NCBI RefSeq assembly: GCF_000718985.1
Contig: NZ_JODL01000001.1
Coordinates: forward strand, 62,001 to 126,000
Reading direction: 5' to 3'
Source: Streptomyces megasporus
Lineage (GTDB): Bacteria > Actinomycetota > Actinomycetes > Streptomycetales > Streptomycetaceae
Length of the DNA stretch: 64,000 nucleotides
Position 1 is the first letter of the stretch. The number at the start of each line of letters is the position of its first letter. Position numbers and translations under genes: made by a program. The notes under the pieces were generated by a model that was not told where the DNA came from, ran no database searches, and was given only the letters and a program-made list of their open reading frames with translations. This document shows, piece by piece, positions 26,194 through 40,600 of the stretch.

Positions 26194-27732
26194 CTACCGG
26201 GAGAAGTTCACGCCTTGGGCGAGCGTCACCCGCCCGGAGTAGTTCACCGTGTTCGTCGCGCGGCGCATGTAGGCCCGCCATGCGTCGGAACCGGACTCGC
26301 GTCCGCCGCCCGTCTCCTTCTCACCGCCGAACGCACCTCCGATCTCCGCGCCCGACGTGCCGATGTTGACGTTGACGATGCCGCAGTCCGCGCCGTCGGC
26401 GGCCAGGAACCGCTCGGCCTCCCGCTGGTCGTTGGTGAAGATCCCGGACGACAGTCCCTGCGGTACGTCGTTGTGCAGCCGGATCGCCTCGTCGAGGTCC
26501 CGGTAGGTCAGGACGTACAGGAGGGGTGCGAAGGTCTCCTCGCGCACCACATCGGTCTGGGCCGGCATCCGGACGATGGCCGGCCGGACGTAGTACGCGT
26601 CCGGGGCCGCCTCGGCGAGTTGCCGCTCGCCGCCGGCGACGAGGGTTCCGCCGTCCGCGGCGGCCCGGTCCAGGGCGGCCTGCATCCTGGTGTGGGACGC
26701 CTGGTTCACGAGCGGTCCCACCAAGGTGGTGTCCCGGAACGGGTCGCCGATCGGCAGTCGGCCGTACGCCCGGACGAGCCGTTCGACGACGGTGTCGGCG
26801 ACGTCCTCGTGCACGATCAGCCGGCGGAGCGTGGTGCACCGCTGGCCCGCCGTGCCCGCGGCGGCGAACACGGCGGCGTTGACGGTGAGGTCGAGGTCCG
26901 CCGACGGGGTGACCACGGCGGCGTTGTTCCCTCCGAGCTCCAGCAGGGCGCGGCCGAACCGGGCGGCCACCCGGGGTCCCACCGTCCGGCCCATCCGGGT
27001 CGATCCGGTCGCGCTGACCAGCGGCACGCGCGGGGAGTCGACCAGCCGCTCGCCGGCCTCCGCCGCACCGAGGAGGACCTGGTTGAGGTGGGCCGGGGCG
27101 CCGGTCTCCGCGGCGGCGCGGTCGAGGAGGGCGGTGCAGGCCAGCGCGGTCAGCGGCGTCAGCTCGGACGGCTTCCACACCACGGTGTCGCCGCACACCA
27201 GGGCCACCGCGGTGTTCCACGCCCACACCGCGACCGGAAAGTTGAAGGCGGTGATCACACCGACCACGCCCAGCGGGTGCCAGGTCTCCATCAGCCGGTG
27301 GCCCGGGCGTTCGGAGGGCATGGTGCGGCCGTAGAGCTGCCGGGACAGGCCCACCGCGAAGTCGCAGATGTCGACCATCTCCTGGACTTCGCCGAGCGCC
27401 TCGGAGCGGATCTTGCCGGCCTCGACGGTGACCAGGTCGGCCAACTGCTCCCGGTGCTCGGCCAGCAGCTCGCCGAGCCGCTTGACGAGCGCGCCGCGCA
27501 CTGGCGCCGGGGTCGTCCGCCAGGTGAGGAACGCCGTGTGCGCGGCCTCGACCGCCCGGTCCGCATCGGCGGGGGTGTCGGCGCGCAGGCCGAACAGTCC
27601 GGCCCCGGTGATCGGTGTACGCGCGGTGAGGGTGTCGCCCTTGAACGCGGCGAGTTCGACCCCGCAGCCCGCCAGGGCCGCCTCCGCCCTGGCGCGTACG
27701 TCGTCGGTACTGCTGACTGCTGCTGTAACCAC
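26194..27732 (-). CDS. pcd: Piperideine-6-carboxylate dehydrogenase
   Basis: A 512-residue NAD-dependent aldehyde dehydrogenase that oxidises the product of Lat (alpha-aminoadipate semialdehyde / piperideine-6-carboxylate) to L-alpha-aminoadipate, the first building block of the ACV tripeptide. Catalytic residues are C299 (AGQRCTTLRRL) and E266 (LELGGNN). The nucleotide-binding stretch VITAFNFPVAVWAWN is present. The GTG start at 27732 follows the cefE stop by 21 bp, so it is co-transcribed with cefD and cefE. Confidence 0.94.
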   Translation of the reverse strand: MVTAAVSSTDDVRARAEAALAGCGVELAAFKGDTLTARTPITGAGLFGLRADTPADADRAVEAAHTAFLTWRTTPAPVRGALVKRLGELLAEHREQLADLVTVEAGKIRSEALGEVQEMVDICDFAVGLSRQLYGRTMPSERPGHRLMETWHPLGVVGVITAFNFPVAVWAWNTAVALVCGDTVVWKPSELTPLTALACTALLDRAAAETGAPAHLNQVLLGAAEAGERLVDSPRVPLVSATGSTRMGRTVGPRVAARFGRALLELGGNNAAVVTPSADLDLTVNAAVFAAAGTAGQRCTTLRRLIVHEDVADTVVERLVRAYGRLPIGDPFRDTTLVGPLVNQASHTRMQAALDRAAADGGTLVAGGERQLAEAAPDAYYVRPAIVRMPAQTDVVREETFAPLLYVLTYRDLDEAIRLHNDVPQGLSSGIFTNDQREAERFLAADGADCGIVNVNIGTSGAEIGGAFGGEKETGGGRESGSDAWRAYMRRATNTVNYSGRVTLAQGVNFSR

Positions 27733-27753
27733 GTGGGTTGCCCTCTTCCGTGC

Positions 27754-29921
<2,168 letters not shown>

Positions 29922-30052
29922 GTCGTGATCTCCCACGGAATTCAGAAAAGAAAAGGAGGTCCGCGGCCCACCGGAATTCGGTCGACGGGAAACACCGTAT
30001 CAGTTGCACCGGATCCCGAACAGAGTGTTTTCCGCCGGATCCCCGAGAAGGC

Positions 30053-30107
30053 GAAGAGAATTTCGAGAGAGCCGAAAGAGGGGACCAAGAGGGGTGCAGG
30101 TTAATAT
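30053..30107 (+). promoter_or_regulatory. SARP operator and promoter of lat-pcbAB-pcbC
   Basis: Four heptads with AGAG cores at 30055, 30066, 30077 and 30088, exactly 11 bp apart (CGAGAGA, AAAGAGG and CAAGAGG among them). The last ends 9 bp before a -10 hexamer TAATAT (30102-30107). Spacing and sequence mirror the array before cmcI, including flanking bases (GGTGCAGGTTA here, CAGTGCGGGCTA there). This is strong evidence for common control by the SARP activator. The start point should be near 30113, leaving a leader of about 85 nt before lat. Confidence 0.85.
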
Positions 30108-30197
30108 CGGAATCCGCTAATTTCCAGTCCATCGCCACAGCGCGCCGGCAGTTGAACTCCCTGACAATTCATCCTGCTCTAACAGGAGTTTTCACGC

Positions 30198-31565
30198 ATG
30201 GACGAGCAAGTGCGTCGCCCTGACAGCGGCCCTTCGGAGACGGCACGTCTGACCGCCCGGGACGTGCACCGCGTCCTGGAGCACCACGTCCTGGTGGACG
30301 GCTACGGCATCGTTCTGGATCTGTCGGCCAGCAGCGGATCCCGGCTTGTCGACGCCATCACCGGAAACGAATACCTCGACCTCTTCTCCTTCTTCGCCTC
30401 GGCGCCGCTCGGTATCAATCCCTCCTGTATCACCGACGATCCGGAGTTCCTGCGGGAACTCACCGCGGCGGCCGTGAACAAGCCCTCGAACCCCGATGTC
30501 TACACGATTCCCTACGCCCGGTTCGTCAAGACGTTCGCCCGTGTGCTCGGCGATCCGCTGCTGCCCCACCTGTTCTTCGTGGACGGCGGAGCACTGGCCG
30601 TCGAGAACGCCCTCAAGGCGGCCTTCGACTGGAAGGCGCAGAAGCTCGGTCTCGACGAGGACGCCGTCGACGGCCTCACGGCGCTGCACCTGGAGCGGTC
30701 GTTCCACGGCCGCAGCGGCTACACCATGTCGCTGACCAACACCGAGCCGTCCAAGACGGCCCGCTTCCCCAAGTTCCGCTGGCCCCGCATCCCCTCGCCG
30801 GCCCTGCGCCACCCGCTCGCCGAGCACGCCCGTGCCAACCAGGAGGCCGAACGGCGGGCCCTGGAGGCCGCCGAAGCGGCCTTCCGCGCCGCCGGCGGGA
30901 TGATCGCCTGCTTCATCGCCGAACCGATCCAGGGCGAGGGCGGCGACAACCACCTGAGTGCCGACTTCCTCCAGGCGATGCAGCGCCTCTGCCACGAGTA
31001 CGACGCCCTGTTCGTGCTCGACGAGGTGCAGAGCGGCTGCGGCATCACCGGCACCCCGTGGGCGTACCAGCAGCTCGACCTCCGGCCGGACCTCGTGGCG
31101 TTCGGCAAGAAGACCCAGGTGTGCGGCGTGATGGGCGGCGGCCGCATCGACGAGGTGCCGGACAACGTGTTCACCGTCTCGTCCCGGATCAGCTCGACCT
31201 GGGGCGGCAACCTCGCCGACATGGTCCGCGCCACCCGCATCCTGGAGACGATGGAGCGCACCCAGCTCCTCGACGCCGTCGTCCAGCGCGGCAAGTACCT
31301 GTGCGACGGCCTCCAGTCCCTGGCCGACGAGTACCCGACCCTCGTGAGCAACCCCCGCGGCCGCGGTCTGATGTGCGCCGTCGACCTGCCGGACGGCCCG
31401 TACCGCGACGGCGTCCTGCGGCGGATGTACGAGGAGCACCACGTCATCGCCCTCCCGTGCGGCGACCGCAGCCTCCGGTTCCGCCCGCCGCTGACGATCA
31501 CCGAGGGCGAGATCGACCGGGCGCTCGACGCGCTGGAGCGCGGCCTCCGGCCGGCCGGCCGCTGA
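30198..31565 (+). CDS. lat: L-lysine 6-aminotransferase
   Basis: A 455-residue class III PLP aminotransferase. It moves the epsilon-amino group of L-lysine to 2-oxoglutarate, the committed step toward alpha-aminoadipate in actinomycete beta-lactam producers. The PLP lysine is K304 in AFGKKTQVCG, and the cofactor Asp lies in FVLDEVQSG. RSFHGRSGYTMSLT and STWGGNLADMVR are typical of lysine aminotransferases. The ATG has ACAGGAG upstream. It is the first gene of the lat-pcbAB-pcbC unit. Confidence 0.96.
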   Translation: MDEQVRRPDSGPSETARLTARDVHRVLEHHVLVDGYGIVLDLSASSGSRLVDAITGNEYLDLFSFFASAPLGINPSCITDDPEFLRELTAAAVNKPSNPDVYTIPYARFVKTFARVLGDPLLPHLFFVDGGALAVENALKAAFDWKAQKLGLDEDAVDGLTALHLERSFHGRSGYTMSLTNTEPSKTARFPKFRWPRIPSPALRHPLAEHARANQEAERRALEAAEAAFRAAGGMIACFIAEPIQGEGGDNHLSADFLQAMQRLCHEYDALFVLDEVQSGCGITGTPWAYQQLDLRPDLVAFGKKTQVCGVMGGGRIDEVPDNVFTVSSRISSTWGGNLADMVRATRILETMERTQLLDAVVQRGKYLCDGLQSLADEYPTLVSNPRGRGLMCAVDLPDGPYRDGVLRRMYEEHHVIALPCGDRSLRFRPPLTITEGEIDRALDALERGLRPAGR

Positions 31566-31684
31566 GGCGCGGCACGACAGCCCGAACCGCAGGCGAACAG
31601 CACGAGAAGTCCCTGACCTCGCGGCCACGCGGCGGCCCGGCCCCGCCATGCGGCGCACACACCTGAACGACGGAGAGCCTAGGC

Positions 31685-34600
31685 ATGAAGTCAGCACGGT
31701 ACCCGACGACTGCTGCGGACTGGTCTGCTCGCATCCAAGGAGTATCGAGCGAGCGCTGCGATCTGGAGATGCTCCTCAAGGACGAGTGGCGCAACAGGAT
31801 CGCGGTACGGGACGACGACCCCGGCACACGGGCGACGAGGCGCCAGGACCTGCTCATCAGCGGGCCGGACTACACCGCGTTGCGGAACGCGCTGCGCGAC
31901 GGCGGTGGGACGTCGGTCGGGGCCCTCGCGCTCGCCACGCTCAACACCGTCATGCGCGCCTACGGTCACGGGGACCGGACGGTCGCAGCGCTCGTCGACG
32001 CCACCGGCCCGGACGCGGCCGCGGACCGGGCGTCCGTCCTGCCCGTGATCGTCGACCACGCCGAGCAGGCCCGGCTCACCTGCCGCGCGGCGGTGCGCGA
32101 GCTCGACGAGGCCCTGCGCCGCGCGGACGCGTACGTGCGGCCCGACGAGATCCTGGGGCGCGGCCTGTTCGACGCCCTGCTCGTCCTCACCGACCGCGAG
32201 ACGGACCTGCCGGCCCTGCCCCACTCCCCGCTGCTGGCCGTGGTCCGGGACGCCGCGGCGGACGGCTGCCTCCAGTGGACCCTGGCGTACGCGGGGGACC
32301 TGTTCGAGGACCGCACGATCGCCGGTGTCCTCGATGTCGTGCGCGAGGTGCTCGGCCAGTTCGCCGGCCACCCCGAGCGGCTGGTCGCCGACATCGAGCT
32401 GGTGTCCGAGGAGCAGCGGGGGCAACTGCACAAGTGGAACGCCACCGACGGCGACTTTCCGGAGGACAAGCGGCTCGAGGAGCTGTTCGAGGAAGCCGTA
32501 CGGCGGTCCCCGGACCGCGAGGCCGTCGTCTTCGGTGACACCAGCCTGACCTACCGGGAGGTCGACGAGCGGGCCAACCGGCTCGCCCACCGGCTGCTCG
32601 GCCCCGACCTGGGGGTGCGGCGCCAGGAACTCGTCGGGATGTACCTCGACAAGAGCGACCTCGGCGTCGTGACCACCCTCGGCATCTGGAAGGCCGGCGC
32701 GGCCTACGTGCCGATCGATCCCTCCTACCCGGCCGAGCGGGTCCGCTTCACCGTCCGCGACACCGGCCTCGCCGGGATCGTCACCAACCGGCACCACGCG
32801 GCGCGGCTGCGGGAGATACTCGGCCCCGAGCACTCCGACGTGCGCATCATCGAGGTCGAGACCGTGCTCGCCGCACCGGACGGCGCCGGGGCCGCGGCCC
32901 CGCGGCTGTCGCTGAGCAGCAAGGATCTCGCCTACGTCACCTACACGTCCGGCACCACGGGCGTGCCGAAGGGCGTTCCCAAGTACCACGACAGCGTCGT
33001 GAACAGCATCACGGACCTGTCCGAGCGCTACGACATGCGCCGCCCCGGCGAGGAGAGGGTCGCGCTCTTCGCCTCGTACGTCTTCGAACCGCACCTCCGG
33101 CAGACCCTGATCGCACTCGTCAACTCCCAGACGCTGGTGGTCGTCCCCGACGACATCCGTCTGGACCCGGACCGGTTCCCCGCGTACCTCGAACGGCACG
33201 GCGTGACGTACCTCAACGCCACCGGATCGGTGCTCCAGCACTTCGACCTGCGCCGCTGCTCCCGCCTGAAGAAGCTGCTGCTGGTCGGCGAGGAGCTGAC
33301 GGCGGCGGGGCTGCGCCGGCTCCGGGAGCGGTTCTCCGGGCTCGTCGTCAACGAGTACGCCTTCACCGAGGCGGCCTTCGTCACCGCCGTCAAGGAGTTC
33401 CCCCCGGGGGTGACGGAGCGCAGGGACCGCAGCATCGGCCGGCCCCTGCGGAACGTGAAGTGGTACGTGCTGAGCCAGAACCTGAAGCAACTGCCGATCG
33501 GCGCCATCGGCGAGCTGTACATCGGCGGCTGCGGGGTCGCCCCCGGTTACCTCAACCGCGACGACCTGACCGCCGAGCGGTTCATGCCGAACCCGTACCG
33601 GTCCGAGGAGGACGCCGTGCGCGGGCAGAACGCCCGCATCTACCGGACCGGCGACCTGGCCCGTGTCCTGCCCTCCGGTGAGGTGGAGTTCCTGGGCCGG
33701 AGCGACTTCCAGCTAAAGCTGAACGGCGTCCGCGTGGAGCCGGGCGAGATCGAGGCGAAGGCCACCGAGTTCCCCGGTGTGCGCAAGTGCACGGTCGTGG
33801 CCCGCGAGGGAGCGGGCGGCCCCGCCGACCGCCACCTCGTCGGCTACTACACCACCGAGCCCGGGGCGGAGGTCACCGAGGAGGAACTGCTGGCGTTCCT
33901 GGAGGAGCGGCTGATCCGCATCATGGTCCCGGCCCGTATGGTCCGCCTCGACACCATCCCGGTGAACATCAACGGCAAGGTCGACTGGCGTGCCCTGCCC
34001 GAGGTGGACCTCGTCCGCCCCGGCGCGCCCGCGCCCGCCGCCGGCACCGCCCCGGCGGACGGCGCGACCGCCGGTGTGCGCGACGAGCTGCGGGAGATCT
34101 GGAGCGAGGTCCTGGGGCTGCCGGCCGCCCGGATCGGCGACGGCGACGACTTCTTCCGGCTCGGCGGCCAGAGCATCTCCTGCATCCTGCTCATCGCCCG
34201 CGTACGGCAGCGCCTGGGCGTCTCCGTCGGCGTCGACGACGTCTTCCGCCTCAGGACGCTCGGCGAGCTGGCCGGCCACCTGGCCCGGCAGCGGGCCGGC
34301 GGGCCGCTGCCCGCGCCCGGCGCGGCCGACGCCCGGGACGCGGCCGACGCGCTGCCCGCGGTCGGCGGCGAGCCCGTCCGGCTGCGGGCCAACGGCCTCC
34401 AGCAGGGCCTGCTGTACCACGCTCTGAAGCGCAGGAACGGCGACGACGCCTACGTCATGCAGTCCGTGCACCGCTACCGCTGCGCGATCCGCCCCGACCT
34501 GATGAAGCGGGCCTGGGAGTACGCCCAGCGGAAGTACCCGGCGCTGCGGGTCCGCTTCGAGTGGGCCGAGGAGCCGCTCCAGATCGTCGAGCCCGACGAC

Positions 34601-37600
34601 AAGCACCTGGACTGGCGGTACGTCGACCTCGGCGACCTGGCCGACGAGGCCGCGCGGGAGGCCCGCGTCAAGGAACTCCAGGAGCGGGACCGGACCGAGC
34701 CGTACGACCCGGCCGAGGGCCGGATGTTCCGCGTCTACCTGATCAGGCACCGCGACGACCTGTACTCGCTGCTCTTCAGTTGCCACCACCTGATCCTGGA
34801 CGGCTGGAGCCTGCCGGTCCTCCACGACGACGTGCACCGCGTGTACCTGCGCCTGCTCAGGGGCGAGCCGGTCGAGCCGGCCGTGGACCACGCGTACGTG
34901 GCGGCTCAGCGCCACTGGGAGGCGCACCGCGACGACCACGTCGACCACTGGCTGCGGCAGATCGAGCGGATCGACGAGCGCGGCGACTTCGGCGGGCTCC
35001 TGAAGGAGGACATCCGCTACCAGGTCGACCTGAGCGGCTACGACCACGTCCGGGAGCACCGCACCCGGACGCTGCGGCTCGGCGCCGGACTGACGGACAC
35101 GCTGAAGGCGGTGTGCGCCGAGCACTCCGTCACCCTGCACTCGGTGCTCCAGTTCGTGTGGCACAAGGTGCTGCACGCCATCGGCGGCGGCACCACCACC
35201 GTCGTCGGCACCATCGTGTCCGGGCGCAGCCTCCACGTCGACGGCATCGAGAACTCGGTGGGCCTGTACATCAACACCCTGCCGCTGGTCGTGGACCACG
35301 AGGACCAGGCCGACAGGAGCGTCGGCGAGGCCGTCGCCGCCATCCAGTCCGCCGTGAACACGATGAACGACACCAGCACGGTCGAGCTGGGCCGGCTGGA
35401 GACCGGCGGGATGAAGCGCCGGCTGTTCGACACGCTGCTGGTCCTGGAGAACTACCCGCGGCTCCTGGAGGAGGCCGAGGAGCACGACGTGCTCCTCCGC
35501 TTCGAGAAGGCGTACGACGCCGACAAGGTCGACTACCCCCTGGCCGTCGTGGCCCGGGAGGAGGACGACGGGCTGACGGTCACCCTGTGGTACGCGGGCG
35601 AGCTGTTCGAGGACGAGACGATCGACACCCTCCTCGACGTGACGCACATCCTGTTCTCCCAGGTGGCGGAGGACGTCGAGCAGCCCGTGCACGCTCTGGA
35701 ACTCGTGTCGCCCGCCATGGTCGACCGGTTCGCCGAATGGAACCGCACGGAGGCCGCGTTCCCCTCCGACAAGACCCTGCACGGCGTGTTCGAGGAGGCG
35801 GCCGCCGCCTGGCCCGACGAGACCGCGGTGGTCTACCGCGACCGGCGGCTGACGTACCGGGAGCTGAACGAGCGGGCGAACCGGCTGGCGCACCACCTGC
35901 GGTCCGTCGCCCCCCTGCGCCCGAACGACCTCGTCGGCCTCGTCGTCGACAAGAGCGAGCTGATGATCGTCGCGATCCTCGCGGTGTGGAAGGCCGGCGC
36001 CGCCTACGTCCCCATCGACCCGGGCTACCCGGACGACCGGATCGCGTTCATGCTCCAGGACACCGGGGCCCGCCTGGTGGTGACCAACGAGGTCCACGGC
36101 GAGCGGATCCGCGGCCTGACGGCCGGCTCGGACCTCTCCGTCCTGGACATCGAGCGGCTGCCGCTGGACGGACTGCCCGCCGACAGCCCCGTCACCCCGG
36201 TCACCAGCACCGACCTCGCCTACGCCATCTACACCTCGGGCACCACCGGCAACCCCAAGGCCGTCCTCGTGGAGCACCGGGGCGTCGTCAACCTCCAGCA
36301 GTCCCTGGCCGGGCTGTTCAGGCTGGACAAGAGCCGCGGCGACGAGGCGCTCCTGTCGTTCTCCAACTACGTCTTCGACCACTTCGTCGAGCAGATGACC
36401 GACGCGCTGCTCAACGGGCAGAAGCTGGTCGTGCTCGACGACACCATGCGCACGGACGTCGAGCGCCTGTACCGGTACATCAACGACGAGCAGGTCACGT
36501 ACCTCTCCGGCACGCCGTCGGTGCTGTCGCTCTACGACTACTCGACGACGACGTCCCTGACCCGCATCGACGCCATCGGCGAGGACTTCACCGAACCGGT
36601 CTTCGACAAGATCCGCGGGACGTTCCCGGGCACCATCATCAACGGGTACGGTCCGACGGAGATCTCCATCACCAGCCACAAGCGGCTGTACGCGGCGGGC
36701 GAGCGCCGCGCCACCAAGAGCATCGGCCATCCGGTCGCCAACACCACCTGCTACGTGCTGAACAAGCGGATGAAGCGCGTCCCGGTGGGCGGCATGGGCG
36801 AGCTGTACATCGGCGGCGTCGGCGTCGCCCGCGGCTACCTCAACCGCGACGAGCTGACCGCCGACCGGTTCGTGGACAACCCGTTCCAGACCCCCGAGGA
36901 GCGGGCGGAGGGCCGCAACGCCCGCCTCTACAAGACGGGCGACCTGGTGCGCTGGCTGCCCAACGGCGAGCTGGAGTGCCTGGGCCGCACCGACCTCCAG
37001 GTCAAGATCCGCGGCCAGCGCGTCGAGCTCGGCGAGGTCGAGGCCGTGCTCTCGTCGCACCCCGGTGTCACCCGCTCCCTGGTGATCGCCCGCGAGCACC
37101 GCGCCACGGGCCACGCCGCCGCGCAGAAGTACCTCGTCGGCTTCTACATCGGCGACACCGAGCTGGACGAGCAGGACCTGAAGCGGTGGATGCGCAGGAA
37201 GCTGCCCGAGGCCATCGTGCCCGTCCGCATCCTGCGGATCACCGACATCCCGGTGACCCCCAGCGGCAAGCTGGACACGCGGCGGCTTCCCGAGACGGAC
37301 TTCGGGTCCGACGGCGGCACCCCGTACGTCCCTCCCTCGAACGATGTCGAGGTCAAGCTCTGCGGCATCTGGTCCACGGTGCTCGGCGTGGCCCCGGACC
37401 GCATCGGCGTGCACGACGACTTCTTCGCGCTGGGCGGCGACAGCATCCGCGCGATGATGCTCGCCCAGGCCATCACCACCGCCTTCGGCCGCGGCCTCGG
37501 TGTCGCGGCCGTCCTCCAGCGCACCACGCTCGGGGCGCAGGCCCGCCACATCCGCGAGACGGCCGGAGGCGCCGGCGAGCACGCCGAGCACCCGGGCGAG

Positions 37601-40600
37601 CAGGCCCTGCGGACCGCCGCCGGAGCCGGGGAGCCCCCGGTGTCGCTGACGCAGGAACGCCTGCTGTTCATCGACGAGTTCGAGGGCGGCACCTCCGCCT
37701 ACAACATCCCCTTCGCCCTCCGCGTCCCCGTGGCCGTCGCCGGGACGGCGGAGGACGTCGCCGAGGCCCTGCGCAGTCTGCTGCGCCGCCACGCCGCGCT
37801 GCGCACCCTGCTCCGTACCGACCAGGACGGCGTGCGGCGCCAGTACACGCTGCCCGAGGACGAGGCGCTGGCCCGGTTCGACGTGCCCGTGCACACCGTG
37901 GGCGGTACCGCCGAGCTGGACAAGCGGCTCGTCGAGCACGCCGACCACGTGTTCCGGCTCTCCTCCGAACTGCCCCTCCGGGCGCACCTGTACGAGCTCG
38001 CCACGGACCGGGACGGCAGGTACCTGAGCCTCGTCCTCCACCACACCTGCTTCGACGGCTGGTCGTGGAACGTCTTCCGCGAGGAGCTGGCGGCGCTGCT
38101 CCGGGGTGTGCCGGAGGCGGAGCTGGGAACGGTCCGCGGCACGTACGCGGACTTCTCCGTGTGGCAGCGCCGGTACCTGTCCGGCCGACGGCTGGCGGAG
38201 CTGACCGAGTTCTGGGCGAAGGCGCTGGCCGGGTACGAGACGATCAGGCTGCCGCTGGACCGCCCGCGTCCGCCGCGGTTCGACTACCGCGGCCGGGAGA
38301 TCGAGTTCACCGTCGACGAGCGGACCACGGACGCGCTCAGGGCCCTGGCCGGGTCCGCCCGGGTGAGCCTCTACAGCGTGCTGCTCGGTGCCTGGTGCCT
38401 CATGCTGAACGTGTACACCGGCCGGCACGACTTCGTCGTCGGCACCCCGTCCGCCAACCGCGGTCGCCCCGAGTTCGACCGCACGGTCGGCTTCTTCGCC
38501 AACCTGCTGGCGCTGCGCGTCCGGATCGACCCCGGCGCGTCCCTGGCGGAGTACGTCCGCTCGGTCGGCGAGAGCGTCGTCGCGGCGCAGGTGCACGGCG
38601 AGCTGCCGTTCGAGCAGCTCGTCAAGGAGCTGGACCCGGAGAAGGACCCGAGCCGCCACCCCGTCCTCCAGGTCAACTTCACCCTCCAGAGCACCGCCGG
38701 CCGGGGGGCCGGCGCCCCGGCCGCCGACGGGCCGGCGCTGACCGAGCACCGCCCGGACGCCGGGGGCTGGACGGCCACCAAGTTCGACCTGTCGGCCACG
38801 CTCACGGAGACGTCCGGTGGCCTGGCGGGCAACCTGACCTTCGCCGCCTCCCTCTTCGACGACGAGAGCGCCGAGGGCTTCATCGCCACGTTCCGGCACA
38901 TCCTGCGGGAGTTCGCCCGCCTCTCCGCCGCCGGCGGCGGAGCCCGGCTGTCGGACGTCACGGCCGTCGACGAATCCCGGGCGGTCCGGGCGGCGGTGCC
39001 GGACACGGCCGCCGGCCCGGCCCCGCGGGCCGCCGCTCCCGCCCGGACCCTGCACGCGGTGTTCGAGGAGGTGGCCGCCGCCTGGCCCGACGCGACCGCC
39101 GTGGTGGACGGCGACAGCAGCCTGACGTACCGGGAGCTGAACGAGCGGGCGAACCAGCTTGCGCACTACCTGCGGTCCATCGTCCAGCTACGCCCGAACG
39201 ACCTCGTCGGCCTGGTCCTCGACAAGAGCGAGCTGGTGGTCGTCGCGATCCTCGCGGTGTGGAAGGCCGGCGCCGCCTACGTCCCCATCGACCCGAGCCA
39301 CCCGGACGACCGGATCGCGTTCGTGCTCCGCGACACCCGGGCGCGGCTCGTCGTGGCCGGACACGGCCACGCGGAGCGGCTCCGCGGCCTGGTGGCCGCG
39401 GCGGACGCGCCCGGACTGCCCGTGGTCGAGGCGGACCGACTGCCGATGGGCTACCGGTCCACCGAGAACCCGGTCACCGACACCACGCCCGCCGACCTGG
39501 CATACGCCATCTACACCTCGGGCACGACCGGCCGGCCCAAGGCCGTCCTCGTCCCGCACCGCGCGGTGGACAGCTTCCGCGAGCAGGTGAGCGGACGCTA
39601 CTTCGGTGCGCCCGGCACCGCGCGCGAGGGCGTCCTGCTCCTCTCCAACCACGTGTTCGACTTCTCTGTCGAGCAGCTCGCCCTGTCCGTCCTCGGCGGC
39701 CACACCCTGATCGTCCCGCCGCCCTCGCCCGCCCACGACGACGGCTTCGCCGACTACGCGAACCGCGCGGGCCTGACGTACCTCAGCGGCACGCCGACCC
39801 AGATCCGGCAACTGGACCTCTCCCGGCTGACCGGTCTGAAGACCGTGCTCGTCGCCGGGGAGGCGTTCCACGAGCACCACTTCGACAAGATCCGCAGCGA
39901 GTACGCCGGGCCGATCGTCAACGCCTACGGCACCACCGAGACCGCCGTCTACAACACCGTCCGGCACTTCGCGCCCGGCGAGCCCTACCGGAACACCCTC
40001 GGGCAGCCTCTCGGCAACACCCGGCTGTACGTGCTGAGCGAGTCGCTGAAGCCGCTCCCGCCCGGCGCGGTGGGCGAGCTGTGCATCTCCGGCGCATGCG
40101 TCACGGACGGCTACCTGAACCGGCCCGAACTCACCGGGGAGCGGTTCCTGCCGAACCCGTTCCGCACCGAGGAGGAGATCCGCGACGGCGTCCACCCCGT
40201 CCTCTACCGCACCGGCGACCTCGTCCGGCGCACCCGCGACGGCGAACTCCGGTACATCGGGCGCAACGACGCCCAGGTCAAGATCCGCGGCCTGCGGATC
40301 GAGCCCGGCGAGATCGAAGCGGTCCTGGCCGGCTGCCCGGGCGTCCGCGAGTGCGCCGTCGTCGTCGCCGACGACGACCGGTCCCCGGACGGCCGGCGCC
40401 TGATCGGCTACTACGTGCCGGACAGCGGCGCGGCCGTCGACGAGGACGCCGTGTACGCCACCCTGCGGGCCAAGCTCATGCCGGGCATGGTGCCGTCCCT
40501 GCTGGTGCGGCTCGACGGCCCGCTGCCCATGACGGTCAACGGCAAGCTCGACACCAGAGCGCTGCCGGCGGTCGCCTTCTCCGCGCGCCGGGCGGCCTAC

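Noticed and set aside
29922..30052. A separate SARP array for cefD on the minus strand
   Set aside because: No phased AGAG repeats read toward cefD; only two GGGATCCGG copies 26 bp apart. Control of cefD may come from the shared region but cannot be shown.
33713..39166. 1817-codon open frame antisense to pcbAB
   Set aside because: It is a shadow of the high-G+C NRPS gene; its translation is Val/Leu/Arg/Gly-rich low complexity with no domain motif, while the plus strand shows perfect NRPS motifs.
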